From Eopsaltria australis (lineage: Eukaryota > Chordata > Aves > Passeriformes > Petroicidae): DNA of 64,000 bases. Under the pieces are notes generated by a model that was given only the letters and a program-made list of their open reading frames with translations, ran no database searches and had not been told where the DNA came from. A program made the position numbers and the translations under genes. Below are positions 26,593 to 39,912 of this stretch, piece by piece (position 1 is the first letter of the stretch; each line of letters begins with the position of its first letter). The DNA lies in assembly GCA_034509425.1 (NCBI GenBank), contig JAVTVJ010000072.1, forward strand, positions 1,860,001-1,924,000. Reading direction: 5' to 3'.

Positions 26593-29185
26593 GCAATGTG
26601 TAATTTAATGATAGGAGAGTTCAAAAATTTACCTGCAACTAAATGCTGGGGGTTTTTAAGTAACAATTTGGAAAGACTTCTTTCCCAAAATTAAAAAAAT
26701 AAATTAATAAACTGATTCTCTACTTGTTTAGCATTATAGCAGTTCTTTCTCTCTTTCAACCCAGGAATAAAACAGCAGATAATATTTTATGGTGCATCAG
26801 AAACATCACTGCTTGCAGAGTTTTACATGTTGAGACAAATTCTGCCTTCAACCTTTTCCCCCCCTTAGCTTTAACTGCAGAAATGTGAAAAAAATAATAA
26901 TTTAATTGCTCCCCTTATTCCCCCTGCCCCAAAGCAAACATTATTAACAAGGGGAAAAGTCTTTTTCTGAAACAGTAGTATTATATTTGTATTCCAGAAT
27001 ATAAGAGCCCATGTAGAAAAAAAGAGCTTTGCTTTGTAATTGTCATATTGTAATTGTCAAACTTAAAGAAACTTACATTAGGAGTGCATTACACCAGAGG
27101 AGAAATGACTGTAATCTATATGAAATGTTCTTAGGAGAAGCACGATGGTGTTGAAGATGCTATTCCCTATAAACAGGGAAGACATATTTCCAGTATCTTA
27201 GACATAATACCTTTTTAAGAAAAGGTTATTTTTGTTCAGTTCCTTTGCTATCACTTTACTGCTGTTAGCTAGTTAATGTATAGGATATGTGCTTGTATTT
27301 TTCATTTGCTTCTCTTTCGGGTCTTCCTTGTCTTGTGATACCGTTTGTACATTCATGAGTATTGATTTCTGTGGATAGAACAGGAGCGTGCAGGCTTCTA
27401 GGTATAAAATGAACTTCATAAACCCTTCAGAGGGGTTCCTTAAATATTATTCCTGATTACTATTAGATGGATTGGAAATTTGTACAAAACCTTTGTAAAT
27501 AGGTTTGCATTACTCTTGGTTTCATTAATTTGATCCATAGCCTGTGTGTGGTATGTATTAATATTTCTGCCCTTGCATGTTGGTTTGAATAATTCTGATA
27601 AAGACATGTCAGAAATACACTTGATTATGGTATGCCTTAGTCTGCAGAAGCCATACTCCACCAAGGCAGACTGACTTGTGAACCTGTCTGTGGCCTACAG
27701 CACTTGCTGATCATTCAGCTATTGGAAAGACATCGAACATTTGAAAGGAGTTTGGAGAAAAGTAACAAAAGCAATCAGAATGCTTTTAACGTGTTGATTT
27801 CTGTGAATAGATTACAAAAGTGTCGATAAATTACAAGCGAGGAAATGTTAAGATGAAAGACGTTCCAGATACTTCAAAAAATACTCTGAAAGGACAGAAA
27901 TTACTTAGGGTAGAATGTGGGAGATAAAACCAGGAAAAGGAAAATTACCTAAATGCAGTACAGGCTTTCAGTGTCTGTATTAAGTTGTGCTGTATGCCCC
28001 AAAGGGTTACCAGTTGTATCTTACACAGCAAGAAAAAAACACACAGGTTGGTCAGCAGCTGCACTTAGTCAGCTGAGAAGTCACAAGTGTCCTTACAGCC
28101 ATGTTGCTGCTTTTGTAGGCTGGTTGGTTGGAGTGTTTTGTGACTGTCACAAATCATGGAGGGCAATAGTAGGCATCATTTTCAGACACCAAACCTACCT
28201 GTCCAACCAGGGGTCCGAAAAAATACTCACTGTCAGAGGAAAATGTGCAAGACAAAAGCACACTCTTTGCATGCTTTTGATTAGCATTTCCTATGTATCA
28301 TTCAACTCAAGATGAAAAAGTAGATATCCAGAAGAGATAACTCACCCTAATAAGCAATTAGCATTCCTTAAAACGAACATCATTTTCTGGAATCTTCAAT
28401 TCAGACAGAATTTCTGTCTGGAGGCCCAGAAAAATGGTTGGCAGGCACTGATGTAATTGACAATTTTTTCCATTGTTTTCACCATGTAGTTTGTCTTACT
28501 GATACTCCCAATTTTAAATACGTATTCTGAGCTGACATTTGGCAAATGAAATTTTAGCTCAGCATCTGTTCTACATCATCCAGCTGTCATAAAATGCAGT
28601 TCAGTGTTCATTAACTTAAAGTTTAGGACAAAAACTTGGGGAAAAAAAAGGGGGATTGAGATGTTTACAATCAAGTTTGTGGCAGGGGATAACTTTTAAT
28701 TTATGCAGGTAGACTGTTAGCTCATAGGAGCTCATAAACAGGTAGTAAAAACTTTACACATCTATACTGTTGGAGAGTGAGGCTTTGTTGTTTAAAAAGG
28801 AAATAAGTTCCATATCACTGTCAGAAATAAAACTTAAGTTCTGCATATGGGAAGTGAAAAAGTTCATATCATTAGAGACTGATTTTTCAGAGCGTTCTTT
28901 TATGTTTACTTCATATAAAAAAAGGAAAAGAGATATGCAGTAGGGCTGTGATATCAGCTGTTTCATGCCATAATCTCCTACATGAAGATGTGGTACAAGG
29001 AGGAAAAGAACACAGTATTTATTTTACAATTTTTTGGTTTCTTCTGAACTGTGAGTGAGAGATGTTTTGTGTATTTTAAAGTATCAGAAATACATGTTAA
29101 TGTGATATTTTCCAGCCTGCTTTCATGAAGGAAGATTAATCTGTCTCAGCACCAACAAATTATCTGTGGTTTGTCTATGCCTAAC

Positions 29186-29221
29186 TTATTATTATTGTTG
29201 TTATTTTATTATTATTTTATT
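29186..29221 (+). repeat. (ATT)n-type microsatellite
   Basis: Interrupted ATT/GTT/ATTTT units over about 36 bases. Confidence 0.8.
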
Positions 29222-30753
29222 CTTCAGTTTTATTTTGTCTGTTTCTAAATTTTAAGAGAACTGAGGTGTTCTAGAAATAGAAATGTTGGGATCCAGTTGT
29301 CAGTATATGTGCCTTCCAGATTTTATTCCAAAATCTCAACTTTCCAAATGTGTATAAATTAATTAATTTTTGAAGTTTTAGCCTAGTAAGAAACCGTGTA
29401 GATGTACTGCTGCTGCTAAGTGACACTTGCTACACAACAGATGAAAAATAAAACATTTTCACAGCTTCCATTTAAATACCTACTGGTGAGGTTTTGTGGT
29501 TGCAGTGTCTTCGCTGGTTTATGAACTCATTGTGTGTGGTTTGATGTGTCCAGTCACCAGGTGTCCTTCACTGTTGTGTGACTTCCCACCTGTTTTCATT
29601 TACACACGTATACACAGCTCATCTCCTGCAAAGAAGCTGGCAAGAAGCTAAGGTAATAGCAAGAATTATGTGGAATACACTCATCTGTGGCTACCAAAGT
29701 GACTGTCAGAGCTCACTGTCCATTTTCATATTGCCTTGAATTATATTGATCTGCACTTAAAACTTGCTGTTATGGCTTTGCCTTTCATGTGTTTCAGAGC
29801 CTTTAGAACTGTTTATTCAGAAAAAGTGGGATAATTTGGTGAATGAAGCTGTAAATGTTCTTTATTCGTTATAGACCAGACTGCACTAATGATTGAGGTT
29901 TTGTTTAAAAAGAAAAAAAAAAACATTATCAGTAGAGAATCATGTTGCAACTTTACAAGAAAAAAAGAAATTAAACCCAACTATCTTATAGCTATTCTCA
30001 CTTTTAGAACTGTCTGGGTGTAAGTCAGCACAGAGACAAAAGTTTTCCAGGTATTGCATGATTTAACTGTAGTACCCTGAAACATTTCCGCTCGGTTTTG
30101 CGTTTTCAAAGTCAACTTCTCATTTCATTACCTCTGCTGACCTTAATTTCCTCCTAAGCAGAAGATGACAGTACTGTCTTCTAAACTTTTAAACTGGCTT
30201 TCTTTTCACTAATGAAAAGATATAAATTAGATCAGAACATTTTGTGTGAACTGTAAGTTCAAAACTCATCTTTTTTTCTTTTTTTTTTCCAAAATATATT
30301 TCATTTGCAAAATACAAGTTAGAGGGCATTTTTTTTCTGTAGGACGACTGATAGAAGTAAAATAAACTCTAGTTTAAATTCCTGTGCTCCAGTAAAACTG
30401 CTTATGAGATTAGCACACAGAATTTGGAGCATGGCCTTTTAAATGTTTCTGCAGGAGTCTTCTCCATATATTTAATCTCACTTTGTTGCACAGATTGTCT
30501 CGGTATTAACAGTGTTGGTGTCATGTAAGTCTGAATAGCAGCCAGGCACTCTTAGTAGTCTTAAGAGGTAAGAAAATAACAGTATAATCCTGCACATGTG
30601 GGACATTGTCAGTCTTGGTGGCAGTGTGTCTGGTAGGTTCTTTGGGAAGGGATGTCACCTTCAGAAAGAAGCTTCTGGTGAGCTGGAAGGCTTTGCTGTG
30701 ACTGTGGTACAGCTGGTGGCAGCACTATGCTGTTTTGAGGCCTGAAACATGGG

Positions 30754-30775
30754 CTTGGGATTTCAGAATCCCAAG
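30754..30775. repeat. Short perfect inverted repeat
   Basis: Nine-base arms (CTTGGGATT and its complement) flank the loop TCAG. It lies within a minus-strand open frame (30791-30609) of Pro/Gln-rich composition that I do not consider a gene. Confidence 0.6.
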
Positions 30776-33720
30776 GGATTGGTGGTGGCATCGGTGGGTT
30801 TCTGGTCTAACCCTGTGATGAAAAGTGTAGAAGATCGAAGTTCACATTCCCAGTCTGGATGAGACACAACAGGGCTTGCAGATATTCCTTCCTGCTTTTA
30901 TGTGGCACAAGGTATGATATGCAGCTCTCCTTTTCAGTGAATTGTTTTCAAAGGTCCCTCTTATCTGAAACGAAGGGTAGAGGGCAAGGGTTCTCCACAG
31001 GTGGTGGTAGTATGGCAGCCATGGGAAACACACTTCTCATGAATCAGAGAATGTAAATTTTAGCAGTGTAGGCTTCTCTCCAGAAGCAAATGGTTCAACT
31101 TTCTGCATCCTGTGTGCACCCTAAGATTTTTTTTCTATTAGATTTACACAGGTCGGGCCCCTTGTATTGGTAGAACCAACCAGATGGTACTTGAGAGTGC
31201 TCATTTCATAGGTCTGTGTTCAAGTATTTCTTTCAGACAAGAAGGAAATACCAGGTTTACTTTCCCTACATAGAAGTCATACAGTCTCTCAGGATTTAAT
31301 GTATACTTCTCAGAGTATGAAAAACTGACCCCAAAAGAATAAATTTGAAGAGTCTAAACAGCACAAAAATACACCCAATCCAAGAATAGCAAGTCTGGAG
31401 CACATTTCAATTCTTCATACGGATCTCTTCTACGTGGAAGGTGGGAATTTTTACTTAATGCACAAGTTAGTTTTTAAAAAGCATAGCAGCTATGATAAAA
31501 TAAACAGCAATCTGTTTCCCTTTCCTGATGAAGATAATTAAGGATGAAGCTTGCTTCCTTAAAATAGGTGAGGAATCTATGGACTACCCTACAGTCTGTT
31601 AATTTGGGATTTCGGGACCTAGCTGGAAACCCTGTCTGGAAAAGACTTTCCCAGAGAGTATTTAGTTCCAGCTTGAGCATCGCAAAATAAACAAGCATCT
31701 AACTAGTCCTTGCAAGTGTCAACTTCCAGTGAGGTAAAGAATTGATATCCAGAACTTGCAGAACTTTTTTTATGTGTGTATTTGAGCACATTGCTGTATG
31801 TGCCAACAGTTTCTGTCTTTCCACTGTTTACATTGAGGTGGTTTATAAATGGCTGGGGAGGCGTTGGGCACAGGTGGAGTTATTTCACAGCACAGCAAAT
31901 GCAATTCAGTATGAACAGAATTATCCACCTGTATTTGCTATTCTTTCTCACTGGAATTTGCCCCATATTGTTTAGCAACCTTCTTTCTTTAGGAGAAATT
32001 CTTGGCAGTAAAAAAAACTCCAACCAAACTAAACCAAAGAAACAGAAAAATTTTGAAAAATCCATTCAGAACTGTAGTCTACAGGAATGCAGTGACTCTG
32101 CTTGTAGCTCATGAAGTACTTACTACCCACTTTCTCTCCTTTTTGACTGGTACCATTTTACTGACAGTGCAGGAGGCCACTCAGTGATGTTGCCATCCTG
32201 TCTTTCAAGAAATCTGATCCTATCATTAGCAAATCTGCTCTACTGCAATCACAGAACATCACACTTTCAGGATATTGCAGTAACATGGATAGTGCTGATC
32301 TGTGTAGTTTGAATAATGAGTATGTCCAGGAGAGCTTAGAGCTCCTAGCCTATGAGCAGAGTAGAAGAGGTTATGTGTAGCCATTTTATTTGTCAGGTCA
32401 TTTAGCAGTATGCAGGGTATAATTTTGAGAGAGATGATACCTTGTCTCTTGTTCTGATCTGCAAGTTTAGCTCTTCCAATCTTTTCCCTCCACCAGAAAG
32501 TAATTAGTTTCCTTTATGCTGAAGGGAGGGAAGTGAAAGGCCCCTGAGGTACCTGTGTCTTGAGGCAGGGTGTTCAGGAGGATGCTGGCAGCACAGCCAC
32601 ATAGTGTTGGTAAGTGCACTTCCAGTAAGCTCAGGGGAGATGAGACTGATGTTTCCTTTTTGAAGTTTTGTTATTTCTAACCTTTCTGCCTCCCCAGTGC
32701 TGGTCTGCCACTTGAAGAGCAGCAACAAAGCCCTTCCCTCTCTTTCTTTCTTCATCTGTTGTGTGTTTTAATTGCCTCATTCATCCAAGAAGAAGCAAGT
32801 GGACAGTGTACTTCATAGTGTCCATAGCTGATTTCTGGTTCTTGCATGGCATTACTGAGCTCTTAATGGCAAATATATGTCTCAGTGCAGTTTTTGCCTT
32901 TGTTTGCCACACATTTTGCTCAGCATCCTGTGGCTCATTTGCAAACCTTGACAGATGCAAAATCTGTGGTGCCTTTCTGTGATGACAGACTGTAAGAGCC
33001 AGGAAGTGTTGTAAGTATATTTTCTAACCAGACATTAAAAACAAGGAGAAGAATCATACTTTTCGGCTTTACTGGGCTCATGTAAGCTGTTACGATCTTC
33101 TGGCAAGATAAACCACATAAGAAGCTTCTCAGTAGTAGCTCTTGGACATCTCATCAGCCAAATGGATAATAATGATCTTACTGTTTACATGGATGTTGAG
33201 AATAAGTTCAATTTCTAAGGTGCTTTGAAGTTCAAAGGATAATCTTGCTTTTACTTTCATGGGAAATATGATGGAAGGGAGAAGAGGGAAATAGATGGAG
33301 AAGATGAATGGAGGAAAATCTAAAGAAGTGAGATAAAATCAGGACTCAATCTTTTTCATTAAAATAAGCAACTGAAATTCATCCTCAATCATGAGACAAA
33401 TTGCCATGTGGAGGTTGTTATTTTCAGAAGCTGGACCTCAATGTGATATGCCATAGTTATTTTATAAGCAGGAAACAAGAGCTAACACTGAGAGTGCAGA
33501 ACATTTCTGCAAGATAATAACATCCAGCGTTTGTTGAAAATATATGTCTAGTGTAGAGCAGAGCTAAAATTTTTGAAAGGAAGGAATGATCAACAACTTT
33601 TATTAGTTTCTAGCAGAACTTTGTAGCTTTTTTAAATTAAGAGCTTGACTTTAAGAACTTCCCTCTATGTAGGTTAAATATGTTACATGGGAATCTACAT
33701 ATCTCTGCCAGCTCACTCAA

Positions 33721-34155
33721 GATCACAAAATCACAGAATATTCTGAGTTGGAAGGGGCCCATAAGGATCATTGAAGTAGAATTGTCCCTGCACAGATCAC
33801 ATAAGAGCACCATTTGCCTGAAAGCATTGTCCAAATGCTCCTTGAACTCTGTCAGGCTTGGTGCTGTGACCACTGCCCTGGGGAGCCTGTTCAATGCCCA
33901 ACTTTTAGGTGAGGTGCCTTTTCCTGATATCCAGCCTAAACCTCCCCTGACACAACTTCAGGCCATTCCTTCGGGTCCTGTCACTGGGCACCACAGAGAA
34001 GAGATCAGTGCCTGCCCCTCCTCGTCCTCTCACAAGGAAGTTGTAACTGCAATGAGGTCTCCCATCTATCTCCTCCAGGCTGAACAGACCAAGTGACCTC
34101 AGCCACTCCTCATATGTCTTCCCCTCCAGGCCTTTATTCTTAGCCCTCTTTTGGG
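33721..34155 (-). mobile_element. CR1 LINE 3' UTR and ORF2 C-terminal end, diverged subfamily, antisense
   Basis: It begins ATCACAGAATATTCTGAGTT, followed by GTTGGAAGGGGCCC, GAGCCTGTTCAATGCCCAA, GATATCCAGCCTAAACCTCC and CTCCAGGCTGAACAGACC. The text matches a CR1 subfamily (Y-like, by memory) different from the 9 and 13 kb copies, and is well diverged. It is 5'-truncated near the ORF2 C terminus. Confidence 0.9.
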
Positions 34156-34392
34156 ATCAGAGCCTGATGTGAAGTCCAGCCTCCAGCCTTTATTTCTCTG
34201 GTGAATCACCGTTTCCCTGGCGATGTCCGCCACCTTCATTTAGATTGTTCTTTCTCAGCCGACTCTACTGCCCCACTCCAGGAGCTCAATGAACAAGTGA
34301 GGTTCAGAGATGCACCTCAGTTCTTAGCATTAAAGAAGCAGTTTCCTAGGAAGCAGAAGATACCACTGATCCCAGAGAAAACTGCAACCATT

Positions 34393-34406
34393 GTTGCCAG
34401 GGAAAC
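34393..34406 (+). promoter_or_regulatory. RFX/X-box-like motif
   Basis: GTTGCC-AG-GGAAAC is close to the imperfect palindrome bound by RFX factors (GTNRCC, short spacer, RGYAAC), with one mismatch. A weaker inverted look-alike, GTTTCC-CT-GGCGAT, lies at 34211-34224. Binding is inferred from the motif alone. Confidence 0.3.
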
Positions 34407-37400
34407 TCCTTGTCTCTAGGCTTACTGTGAAATATTTGGGGATTTTACTTGTTTGGTTTTGGTTGGTTGGTTTCTTTAAGCCACTGCAGCACCAGTGGGA
34501 TCACTTGCTGCTTAGCTTGCCATTTACCATTAATAATTTGGGGGTCTTGTTTGTCTTTACTGTGCAATGAAGTAGAAGGATCTGGATACCTGAAGACCTG
34601 GAAAGAAATGGAGAGGTTTTCTTAGTGCAAAGGAGGGCTAAGAGTGAGATGTCTAGGTTTCCTGAACATACCAAAGATAAAAATATGGAGGAGGAAGGCA
34701 CACATGGAGAGAGGAAGAGCTGTGTAAACTCTGTCACAAGATAAATCAGTTTATATCAGGAAATGAGCAAAAGCTACACAAGTTTAAGGAAAGTATTTTA
34801 ATACAGTTTTTTACTCTTTAGAAATCATTTGAAGTTAGCTTGATAATCTTTTTGTTCATGTGAGAACATGATGTATTTATTTCATAGATTTCTTTTTGAA
34901 GAAAGGGCTGATTTTTGTTTTTATTCTGTTTGATGCTATTTTTTTTCCTTCTACTTACCTGAATGAGAGCATCTTAAGTGTAAAAACTTGATTTGAAAGT
35001 TTGGGCCTGATAGCTGCAACTTAAGAAAAGTGGTTGTGTGTATGTTGGTGAGAGGAATGAGTACAGACAACACAGGTGTAACAAGGTCTCTTAGTCAAAA
35101 CAACTCCCTTTACCTTTCTGTTAACCAGGGCTGTGTAACATTTCATTGTGACTCTCAGAATCTGTGCTGATCCATCAGCCTTACTTACTCCAGCTCTTGT
35201 TGCTAGTGTGAAATTGGTCCCTTTTCTTGCTCAGGAGGTGGTTGCTAGGAGTCTAGGCAAAGGATGAGCCTGGAGCAACCCGCAGGTGTTTGTTTTTCAG
35301 AGGTGTTGGTACTTCCCTGTTAGCTGAGTGACATTGCTGCTGTGCCCATTCTGGTTCAGGACTGGAGCTGCGGATCTGAAGCGGGAGTGTGGGATGAGTT
35401 CCCTGCTTGCAGAGAACCAGGATGCCCAGGCCTGCTCACAACAGGGGGCTTGCTGCCAGTGCAGCAGAAAAGATACAAAATACCTGAACTATTTTAGTCA
35501 GCTGTAATTCATGTCCAACAGTTCACAGACAGAAGCAGCCTCTGTTGTTTGGTGAAATGATCCTGTAATTACATGCATGTTAAGATCACCATAGCTAGAT
35601 TTATGGCCTTAAAATGAAAGGAATTTGTTTTCCTCCTGAAAGAAATTGGCCTTTAAGGGCTTTCCCTTTTTGTTTCTTTTTAGGTTTTTGTTTAGTTCTG
35701 TGATTCTATCCAATACCTTTTAATAGGGAAGGCTTGACATTTTTCTGCATGAGAATAGCTGTCAAATGTCTTGTAAAGCTCTGGCTGCACACAAATGGGC
35801 GCACAGGGGGATCTTCTAGATGTTTTGCTGTTAACTTTTTCAGGAAGAAATGAGAGAAAGGGGTTTGATTTCTCCTGTAGCTTTACCTGAGTTTGCCATG
35901 GTTTGCCAAATTGCAGAACCTCTGTTTCAACAAGGCATTTCATCTCTCATGTGTTTAGAAATTCTTTTAAATGCATGAAATCATCTCTGCAGGATGAAAT
36001 CTTCTTTGCATAGTCTTCTCCAATGGATGTTTTTTTCATTTGTCAGCAGCTACATTTTTTTAATGAAATTTTATCCTAAACTGTCAAAGTTTTATCTGCA
36101 GCTGTGAAGGGATAACAGATCCTGTCAGCCGCTGCTTTTTCTGTGGCGTGGCTCCAGCAACCATCTGTTACCTTTCTGCTTCTGAATGATTTACACACCA
36201 GAGTCTCCCCTCATAAAAAAAAAAAACAACGCAAAACAGTAGAGAAGTGCTGCACAAAATCTTCCTTAGAAGTACATAAGATTATATAAATTATTTCTGT
36301 TAACATGGAGGACCAGTTTTTGGGTCTGATAAAAGAGGCTGTAGAGCAATTTGGTTATGCTTCATAGGAGGAAGGGGCTGCCTTTTCACAGGGGGAAATG
36401 GCCTGCATGAAATTTTCTCATTCGAAAGTGCGTGTACATGACTTTCACAGAGAAATTCAGGAGAAATGCACACTGAACACCTCTCTACCTTCTCCTTTCC
36501 AGTTATGAGTTTGAGCTGATCAATTTTCAAGTCAGCGAGGTGGAAATACTTTCATTGAGAAGCCTGTTTATCACCCCCTATGTGTCTGTAATTGTATCAG
36601 TTGTACACATGGGTGCAGTGAAACTGAACCTAATAGTTCCTAATCCACAGTAGGTTTATTACTAAGCCAGATTTGCCTCATAATAATAATGCAGACAGCT
36701 TCTCAGAATAACTTTCAGTGTGGATGCAGAAACCTTTTTGCTGTTTCATTTCATATTCATCAACATAAAGCTGTCTGATACTGAACTTACATCTTCTTTG
36801 CTTTTGTTGTTTCAAAATAAAACTAGATTTTGGTTTAGATTTTATTATTTATTAAACGTAACTAAGTTTCATTCTGTTTCAATGTTCATATTGTGGATTT
36901 TTTTGTTAATTTTTTTTTTTTAATTACCACTAAGAATGGGGTAGAGTCATTAGCTTCTCAGCTGTTTTCCAAGAATATGGGATAAGGAAAAGTCTGCACT
37001 TCATTGCTAAAAAGAAAAAAAAAAAAAGGTGTTTTGAAAGGGTGAAGGGAAGAACTGATGGAACTGTTTTCCTTCAAAAGAGAGTTTCTTGGGAAAAAAT
37101 CAAGAAAACTATCTATTTATCAATCTCACTAAAATGTATTTCAGAGCACTGTTTATTTATTTTGCCTCTCTACAATTAGAATAGAATGGATAGCAGAGAA
37201 ACTATAGAGCTGGTAGGTGACAGCTGAGGCATGCAGAATAATGAAGGTAGCCTGTTACACTTGTGTTGAGAGTTTCAGCATAGCCTGAAGGATAATTAGA
37301 TGCACAAAGTAGTTTTCAGAAACATTTTTAAAAAACCTATTTATGAGCTCATGTCTCTAACATTTTAAACTTCTTTGGAAAATGCAGTTCTCTGCATGTG

Positions 37401-39827
37401 GTGTTGATTTAGTTCCTTGCTGTTGCAGGCTTCTTGGGAAAGCTAAACTTGTTCCCAGTTGTGCTGAAAATAAGCAATATAAGCTAAATCCTGCAGTCTT
37501 TTCAAAGAGGAAATTCCATTTACTTTGTAACATGACTTTGGATGGAGTAAGTGCAACAATTCAAAGAAACTTCTATTTTATTGGAATTTTGACCATGAGT
37601 TTTGATCATCAGTAGTTAAGAGGCAAATTTTTAGTTTTGGATTAAAAAAAATTAAGAGGATAAAACTGTCATGTGGTGTTTTACTGAATTGCAGTGAAGA
37701 CTAGTGAGTTTCAAGAATTCAATGATGATAGTTTGAAGTTCAGCATTTGTTCACAGTAAAAGCAAAGTCTGGAGTTTTATCAGTATATTTTTTTTTTCCA
37801 CTTTGTGAGACTTGTATGTGGGGGAGAAAATGTCTAAAAGGCACTGTTGTCAAGTTCACAAAATACGTGCAATGAGAAATATGTGGAGAAAACATTTTCA
37901 GCCTGTTTCCTCTAAAATGGCCTTGTCGTTTCCCTGTACCTCTCTTATATGCAACAGCTGAGTCCCTCAGCAAGTTCACAACACCTAGAAGCAGTTCAGG
38001 GAGGGGGATTTTTTTTGTACTTTCAGACGAATAAAGCTGCTTGATTCAAACAAGAAAATAACATTTCTTGGATAATTGTCTAATAACTTATCACTCAAAT
38101 GGTAAGATGTCAGTGTAACGAGAGAAGGATTTTTTACTATTAACATCTCTGTACAGTAAGAGTGTTTTGTTTCACTTGGGTTGTCATGCATCCTGCTTTA
38201 AAACTTTAATTAAACTTCTGGAGAGATATGTTTTAGATTTTTCTTGTAAGACCTAAAATTTGAACTCATGGTAGAAAAATAAAGGAAATAAACCTTTAAT
38301 AGAGAAAGTAGTTTTTCAAATGCTGATGTTTGATTTTGTTTAGTAAATTCAGAAAAAAATAATTATATTTTGAAATAAAAGGCAGGAAAAAAAGAATAAA
38401 AGCTAAACCGAGTAAATGTAGCTTTTATTTAAAGACTGAGTGTTTAGAAAATTCAGAGGGAAGAGCTATGGCTGCTTTCACATGATCATTGTCATATTGT
38501 AAAAAATACGATCCCTGACCTTGTTTCTTTTACCTTAGGGAAAGAACATTATGGCAGAGAACATTTGTTTCCTCATTCTCCCCAAACCCATGTAAAATTT
38601 AGGCTGTGTAATACTGAATTCTCTTAGGATTCCATTGAAAAGGAGACTGGTATGAAGATTTATGTATCTCTCTCAATATGTGCCCTTGATAGTGATAATG
38701 ATGCAACTCCCTTGAGAAGATGCAAGTTGGAATGGAGGCTGTGAAAAGTGCCTGGAGAATTACTGGCCAGTGTCCCCTTTTATATGGAAACCAAAAGTAA
38801 AAATATGGATTGATGCTGCTGTTTCTGCAACTCTTGCTAGCATTTAAATGGTCCAGTGGTTTCATTTTACCGTACGTGTTCAGTTCCAAAAAGCTCATGT
38901 TCAATTTGAAATGAGATGTGAAAAGCTGGACTGATGAAAAACAAGAAAAAGAAAGGCAGGGTTTAAAAAACGAAAGAAAAAAAAAAAAAACAGTTAAATG
39001 ATTTAGTTATGCCAAGGATTGAGAATGGGTTGTTTCTTTCTGGACAGGTCTGCTGTGAAAGCCTGTAGGAAGGATGCCATGTGAAAATTGCAAAAATCTT
39101 TTTGGAAGATGTGGGCAAATATGTGCTCAAGGTTGTTGTTAAAGGAGCTTTTCAAAGAGTGTAGCAAAGGGCAGAACTCTGAAGGACCTTGGACATATAT
39201 GAAAACTATGTGGAAAATGTAGCCAACTATACTCAACAGTCTCATGATATCATCTTGTAAAAATCAAAATTGCTTTGAAAGCTTGCTTGCTGGAATAAAA
39301 AAGCCACATCTTTGAAATAGGTGAGCCATTTAACTGCACAGCTATTAAGTCTGGTTAACTAACTCAGAAAAAAACATGTTTTCTTTACTACTCCACACAT
39401 GGTATTATATATGCATACATGTTTGTGTATATCTCTGGGTATGTGGTATTAAGTAGAGGTTTTAGCTTAAGCACATGCTGGCCATGGAATGTCTTGAAAA
39501 GAGAAAGCGCAGAGCACAAGAGTTTTAACAACAGGACAGTGGATGACCTCCTGTGAAAACTTCAATCTTTCTGTGTATAAAATAAATGCAATTTATATAT
39601 GTATGCATATGCAGAAGCCATAATCCGTATTTACCTGGTGTGAATCTGTACGCTGACAGCATGTGTGTGTAGGTGGGGATAGGGAGCAGAGGAGCAGGGT
39701 GTGATTTGTATTCAAAGACATGTGAGATTACTTTGGTTTATAAGAAACAGTAGGATAGGTACAGTGTGAGTGGAATCTCCTTGGCTGCTGCTGAAATTCC
39801 TTGTGTAAATCAAACTGAAAGAAAGTA

Positions 39828-39912
39828 TGTTTAGCTTAGATATTAGGAAGAAATTATTCAGTGTGAGGCATTGGAACAGGTTGCCCGGGGAAGCAACATG
39901 GACTGTCCCCTG
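39828..39912 (+). mobile_element. Short CR1 LINE fragment, sense
   Basis: TATTAGGAAGAAATTATTCA and GGCATTGGAACAGGTTGCCC are the forward CR1 3' UTR text. About 85 bases remain, with no coding part. Confidence 0.88.

Noticed and set aside
33680..34096. 138-codon plus-strand frame
   Set aside because: It is the antisense reading of a CR1 copy.
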